Origin: an uncultured Bacteroidales bacterium
GTDB lineage: Bacteria; Bacteroidota; Bacteroidia; Bacteroidales; JAUNSR01
Direction: 5' to 3'
DNA: 49,643 bases
Assembly (NCBI GenBank): GCA_947074105.1
Contig: CAMTON010000017.1
Location: 1 to 49,643 of the forward strand
Every line of letters starts with the position of its first letter. Positions within the stretch are counted from its first letter, which is position 1. A program made the position numbers and the translations under genes. Below are positions 46,477 through 49,643 of this stretch, in pieces. Under the pieces are notes generated by a model, which was given only the letters and a program-made list of their open reading frames with translations, made no database searches and was not told the origin of the DNA.

Positions 46477-47880
46477 ATGCAAACCTCTACAATAAAGAAA
46501 CCTACATATGTATCTTCCCGTAACGCCTGTAAACTATGTGCTCCGCTTGGTGCCTCACTGGTGTTTAAAGGGATAGAAGGATGCATCCCTATGATTCACG
46601 GGTCTCAGGGGTGTGCTACTTATATACGGCGATATATGATCAGCCATTATAAGGAACCGATGGATATTGCTTCTTCAAACTTCAGCGAAGAAAGCACGAT
46701 ATACGGAGGAAACCGAAATTTCGTACAGAGCATCGATAATATAAGAAAGCAGTATTCCCCAAAGGTTATGGGAATAGCTTCAACATGCCTGTCTGAAACA
46801 ATAGGTGAGGATATTCCGGCATTGATAGCCGAATATAAAGATAAAAATCAGGACGACACTGATCTTCCGCTTTTCGTACATGCTGCGACTCCAAGCTATC
46901 AGGGAACTCATATGGACGGGTTTCATGAAGCTGTGCTGGGTGCGGTAAAGTCGCTTGCCGAAGAAGGAGAAAAGGAAATGAGGATAAATCTGTTTTCAGG
47001 CTTCATTTCGCCTGCGGATATAAGAGGTCTTAAAGAAATGATGAAAGATTTCGGTGTGAAATATACATTGTTTCCCGATTATTCCGAATCTCTTGATAAT
47101 CCGTGCTGGAAAGATTATCATCTTATTCCTGAAGGAGGAACTCCTATTGAAGAGATACGCGCAATGGGAAAAGCTGCCGGCACAATAGAATTCGGCACAG
47201 TGCTTAATAAAGGTTCGCTGGTAGGGCGTATACTGAATAAAAACGGTTGTGTGTCTGCCGGAGAATGGCTTCAGAACAATTTTTTTATAGAAAATCACAA
47301 TATGATTATGCCGGTAGGGATAGAGGCTACCGACAGATTTATGATGACAATGGAGTCACTTACAGGAACTAAGATGCCTGAGAAATATATTCTGCAGCGT
47401 GGCCGTCTTGTAGATGCCTATATTGATTCTCATAAATATGTCTTCGGAAAAAAAGCAATGGTGTATGGGGAAGAAGATCTGGTTATTGCATTATGTTCAT
47501 TCCTTGCTGAAATCGGCATTACACCTGCGATAATCGCATCCGGAGGAGAAAGCGGAATTCTGAAAAAAGAACTCATCTCAAGATCGCTTATAGATCCGGA
47601 AAAAACCATGATTATGGCAGGTGCCGATTTTGAAAGTATGAGAGAGATGGCTCAGGAAATCCGGCCTGATATTCTTATCGGCAACAGCAAGGGATATTAT
47701 ATAGCGCGCGAACTCGGAGTTCCTCTTGTAAGAGTCGGTTTTCCCGTTCATGACAGAGTAGGAGGGCCGCGAATAAAACATCTTTGTTACGAAGGGACTC
47801 AGGAGTTGTTTGACAGAATAGTTAATGCTTTGCTTGAATATAAACAGGAGCATTCACCAGTTGGCTATAAGTATATGTAA
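46477..47880 (+). CDS. nifN: FeMo-cofactor scaffold NifN
   Basis: This 467-residue partner of NifE is related to NifK: NACKLCAPLGASLVFKGIEGCIPMIHGSQGCATYIRR holds the cluster cysteines and IASTCLSETIGEDIPAL follows. In position and sequence it is NifN, not a second NifK: nifK already exists and this gene precedes nifB. It starts a unit of nifN, nifB, ferredoxin and nifV with 20-31-bp gaps or overlap. Confidence 0.93.
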   Translation: MQTSTIKKPTYVSSRNACKLCAPLGASLVFKGIEGCIPMIHGSQGCATYIRRYMISHYKEPMDIASSNFSEESTIYGGNRNFVQSIDNIRKQYSPKVMGIASTCLSETIGEDIPALIAEYKDKNQDDTDLPLFVHAATPSYQGTHMDGFHEAVLGAVKSLAEEGEKEMRINLFSGFISPADIRGLKEMMKDFGVKYTLFPDYSESLDNPCWKDYHLIPEGGTPIEEIRAMGKAAGTIEFGTVLNKGSLVGRILNKNGCVSAGEWLQNNFFIENHNMIMPVGIEATDRFMMTMESLTGTKMPEKYILQRGRLVDAYIDSHKYVFGKKAMVYGEEDLVIALCSFLAEIGITPAIIASGGESGILKKELISRSLIDPEKTMIMAGADFESMREMAQEIRPDILIGNSKGYYIARELGVPLVRVGFPVHDRVGGPRIKHLCYEGTQELFDRIVNALLEYKQEHSPVGYKYM

Positions 47881-47900
47881 TAAACAGAAAAGAAATTATT

Positions 47901-49178
47901 ATGGCAAAGATCATTACACAGGAAGAGATTGCAAAACATCCGTGTTTTAACGAGGAGTCAAAAGGAAAATACGCGAGAGTACATTTGCCTGTAGCCCCAA
48001 AATGCAATATTCAATGCAATTACTGCAACAGAAAATATGACTGCGTAAACGAAAGCCGTCCCGGTGTGACATCCGGTGTACTGGATCCTTCGCTTGCGGT
48101 GACATATCTGAAAGAACTGGAAAAAGTAATCGACAATATATCTACCATAGGTATAGCGGGACCGGGCGATCCGTTTGCCAATCCGGAAGAAACTATGGAA
48201 ACGCTGCGCAGGGTAAAAAATGAATTTCCCGATAAGATATTCTGTCTTTCCACAAACGGACTGGGACTGGAACCATATATACCGGAACTTGCTTCACTTG
48301 GAGTGACTCATGTTACGATAACCATAAATGCCGTTGATCCCGAAGTTTCGGCTCAGATTTACCGTTGGATAAGATTTGAGAAAAAGGTATATCGCGGAGT
48401 GGCAGGAGCTCTTCTTCTGCTTAACCGACAGCTTAAATGTATTCCTATACTGAAAGAATACGGAATTGTGGTTAAAATAAATTCAATAGTTATCCCGGGA
48501 ATAAATGATCATCATATTCCTGAAGTAGCAAAGGTCTGTAAAGAACTTGGTGCTGACATAATGAACTGCATACCGCTTTTACCAACAGCAGATACTCCGT
48601 TTGAGACAGTCGAGAAACCTGATTCGGTGACCCTTTTCAGAGTACGCGGACTTGCAAAGGAGTTTCTTCCTATGATGTCGCATTGTGCGCGATGCAGGGC
48701 CGATGCAGCCGGAATGCTCGGAGAGGATCTTTCCGAGACATTTGAGATCCTTCAGTCAGTAGCCAATTCACTTCCCGGAGATGTCAGCGACCGTCCTTAT
48801 GTCGCTGTAGCCACTAATGAAGGTCACCTTGTAAATCTTCATCTGGGTGAGGCTATGCATGTTTATATTTATAAAAAATCGCCTAAAGGATATCAGTATC
48901 ATGAAATGAGAGAGATGCCGAAACCCGGGACCGGAGATAAACGATGGCTTGCCGTAGCTCAGCTTCTGAGTGACTGCAGAGCCTTACTGGTAAGCGGTGC
49001 AGGTGAGAGTCCGAAAAATATTATTACCAGCTGCGGAACGAAGGTTGTCGTTATGACAGGAATGATAGATGAGGGACTTACCGGTATCTATGAAAACAAA
49101 CCAATAAAAAGTATTGCCAAACCTGATGCTTTCAGATGCGGTTCAGGCTGTAGCGGTAATGCTCAGGGATGCGGATAA
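47901..49178 (+). CDS. nifB: FeMo-cofactor biosynthesis radical SAM protein NifB
   Basis: This 425-residue radical SAM enzyme makes NifB-co, the [8Fe-9S-C] precursor. The SAM cluster ligands are Cys35, Cys39 and Cys42 (KCNIQCNYCNRKYDC), followed by the RPGVTSGVL block, and GIAGPGDPFANPEETMETL follows. The C-terminal 110 residues (from YVAVATNEGHLVNLHLGEA) form a NifX/NafY-like cofactor-binding domain, so this is the fused form. A Cys-rich end (CGSGCSGNAQGCG) closes it. It lies 20 bp after nifN. Confidence 0.97.
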   Translation: MAKIITQEEIAKHPCFNEESKGKYARVHLPVAPKCNIQCNYCNRKYDCVNESRPGVTSGVLDPSLAVTYLKELEKVIDNISTIGIAGPGDPFANPEETMETLRRVKNEFPDKIFCLSTNGLGLEPYIPELASLGVTHVTITINAVDPEVSAQIYRWIRFEKKVYRGVAGALLLLNRQLKCIPILKEYGIVVKINSIVIPGINDHHIPEVAKVCKELGADIMNCIPLLPTADTPFETVEKPDSVTLFRVRGLAKEFLPMMSHCARCRADAAGMLGEDLSETFEILQSVANSLPGDVSDRPYVAVATNEGHLVNLHLGEAMHVYIYKKSPKGYQYHEMREMPKPGTGDKRWLAVAQLLSDCRALLVSGAGESPKNIITSCGTKVVVMTGMIDEGLTGIYENKPIKSIAKPDAFRCGSGCSGNAQGCG

Positions 49179-49209
49179 ACAGTATTAACCACTAATAAAT
49201 TAAACGATT

Positions 49210-49518
49210 ATGAAAAAGCCGACTTATCATATTCTAGTTTGTAATTCTTTTCGTCTTTCAGGCGAGGCTCAGGGAGCATGTAATAAAAAAGGAGCGCCTA
49301 CATTGCTTCAGTATGTAATGGAAGAGTGCGCGGACCGCGGACTTGATGTAACGATATCGACAACGGGATGTCTTAATGTCTGTTCTCAGGGACCGATAAT
49401 GGTAGTTCAGCCGAACAACTTCTGGTATGGAGAGGTGGAGACTGAGGATGTGATTGATGAAATTCTTGATTCTCTGGAAGAGAACGAGGCATGTGAAAAA
49501 TATCTTATATCAGAATGA
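49210..49518 (+). CDS. Thioredoxin-like [2Fe-2S] ferredoxin
   Basis: This 102-residue ferredoxin has a thioredoxin fold with cysteines in [15 protein letters not shown] and the pair STTGCLNVC, the ligand pattern of clostridial and Azotobacter Shethna-type [2Fe-2S] proteins. Such ferredoxins lie in nif clusters and interact with nitrogenase. It is 31 bp after nifB, and its stop overlaps the start of nifV (ATGA), showing translational coupling. Confidence 0.9.
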   Translation: MKKPTYHILVCNSFRLSGEAQGACNKKGAPTLLQYVMEECADRGLDVTISTTGCLNVCSQGPIMVVQPNNFWYGEVETEDVIDEILDSLEENEACEKYLISE

Positions 49519-49643
49519 AAGAAAGAAAACTACATATTATAGATACAACACTCCGGGATGGCGAACAGGCCCCCGGAGTGGTCTTCACCACCGAAGAAAA
49601 ATATCGCATCTCATCTATGCTTGATGAGCTGGGAATGGAAGAG
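49515..49643 (+). CDS. nifV: Homocitrate synthase NifV, partial
   Basis: Only the first 43 codons are in the window. The sequence has the signature [19 protein letters not shown] of the homocitrate synthase/2-isopropylmalate synthase family, and its place after nifB and the ferredoxin gene points to NifV, which makes the organic ligand of FeMo-cofactor. It starts at an ATGA overlap and runs off the right end. Confidence 0.85.
   Translation, partial: MKERKLHIIDTTLRDGEQAPGVVFTTEEKYRISSMLDELGMEE

Noticed and set aside
46477-47880. Second nitrogenase beta subunit or alternative (vnf/anf) gene
   Set aside because: The sequence and its position before nifB fit NifN; no delta subunit gene (anfG/vnfG) is present.

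Overview
The window looks like chromosomal DNA of a nitrogen-fixing member of the Bacteroidota, probably Bacteroidales. The evidence is an AT-rich composition, a SusC/SusD pair with a string of family-specific lipoproteins, short-chain threonine dehydrogenase next to 2-amino-3-ketobutyrate CoA ligase, TTTG / TAnnTTTG-type promoters where one can be read, weak Shine-Dalgarno signals and strong hairpin terminators. No tRNA, rRNA, CRISPR array or insertion sequence was seen. I did not assign a genus.

Left part (1-7670). A leftward topoisomerase I gene lacks its whole TOPRIM N-terminus and ends at a 19-bp hairpin, so it is a broken copy or an assembly join. It is followed by a DUF418 membrane protein and then a small redox module: an HxlR regulator, a membrane protein with a covalent-FMN domain and CxxxCP iron-sulfur motifs, and an Old Yellow Enzyme-type reductase with an N-terminal membrane anchor. 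Next come a cupin, a second HxlR regulator with inverted-repeat operators, and a DUF6125 protein.

Middle part (7671-34710). An outer-membrane uptake and proteolysis locus carries SusC, SusD, a zinc metallopeptidase lipoprotein, a DUF4302 lipoprotein, a 761-residue Ig-like/multi-module lipoprotein, a subtilisin-like lipoprotein protease and a small lipocalin-like lipoprotein. It is followed by an MFS exporter, a 1448-residue sensor kinase (periplasmic solute-binding domain, about seven PAS domains, histidine kinase), threonine-to-glycine catabolism (tdh/kbl), a porin with a perfect palindrome in its promoter, radA and a FAD-dependent oxidoreductase.

Right part (34710-49643). This is a complete molybdenum nitrogenase region. 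A leftward nifA (GAF, sigma-54 AAA+, Fis-type HTH) faces a rightward series: a short ModE-like regulator; a porin and modA preceded by three ModE-type operators; nifH-nifI1-nifI2-nifD-nifK; nifE alone; and nifN-nifB-[2Fe-2S] ferredoxin-nifV, with nifV cut by the window end. NifI genes between nifH and nifD, a NifD with a clostridial-type insertion and a short NifK suggest the anaerobe/methanogen-like nitrogenase lineage.

The most unusual signals are regulatory: a shared TTTGGCATA promoter block before modE, nifH and nifN; a four-unit array with GTAC cores exactly 22 bp apart before nifE; and ModE boxes next to a ModE-like protein that lacks the molybdate-binding domain. Together they suggest a locally wired circuit linking molybdenum supply to nitrogenase expression.
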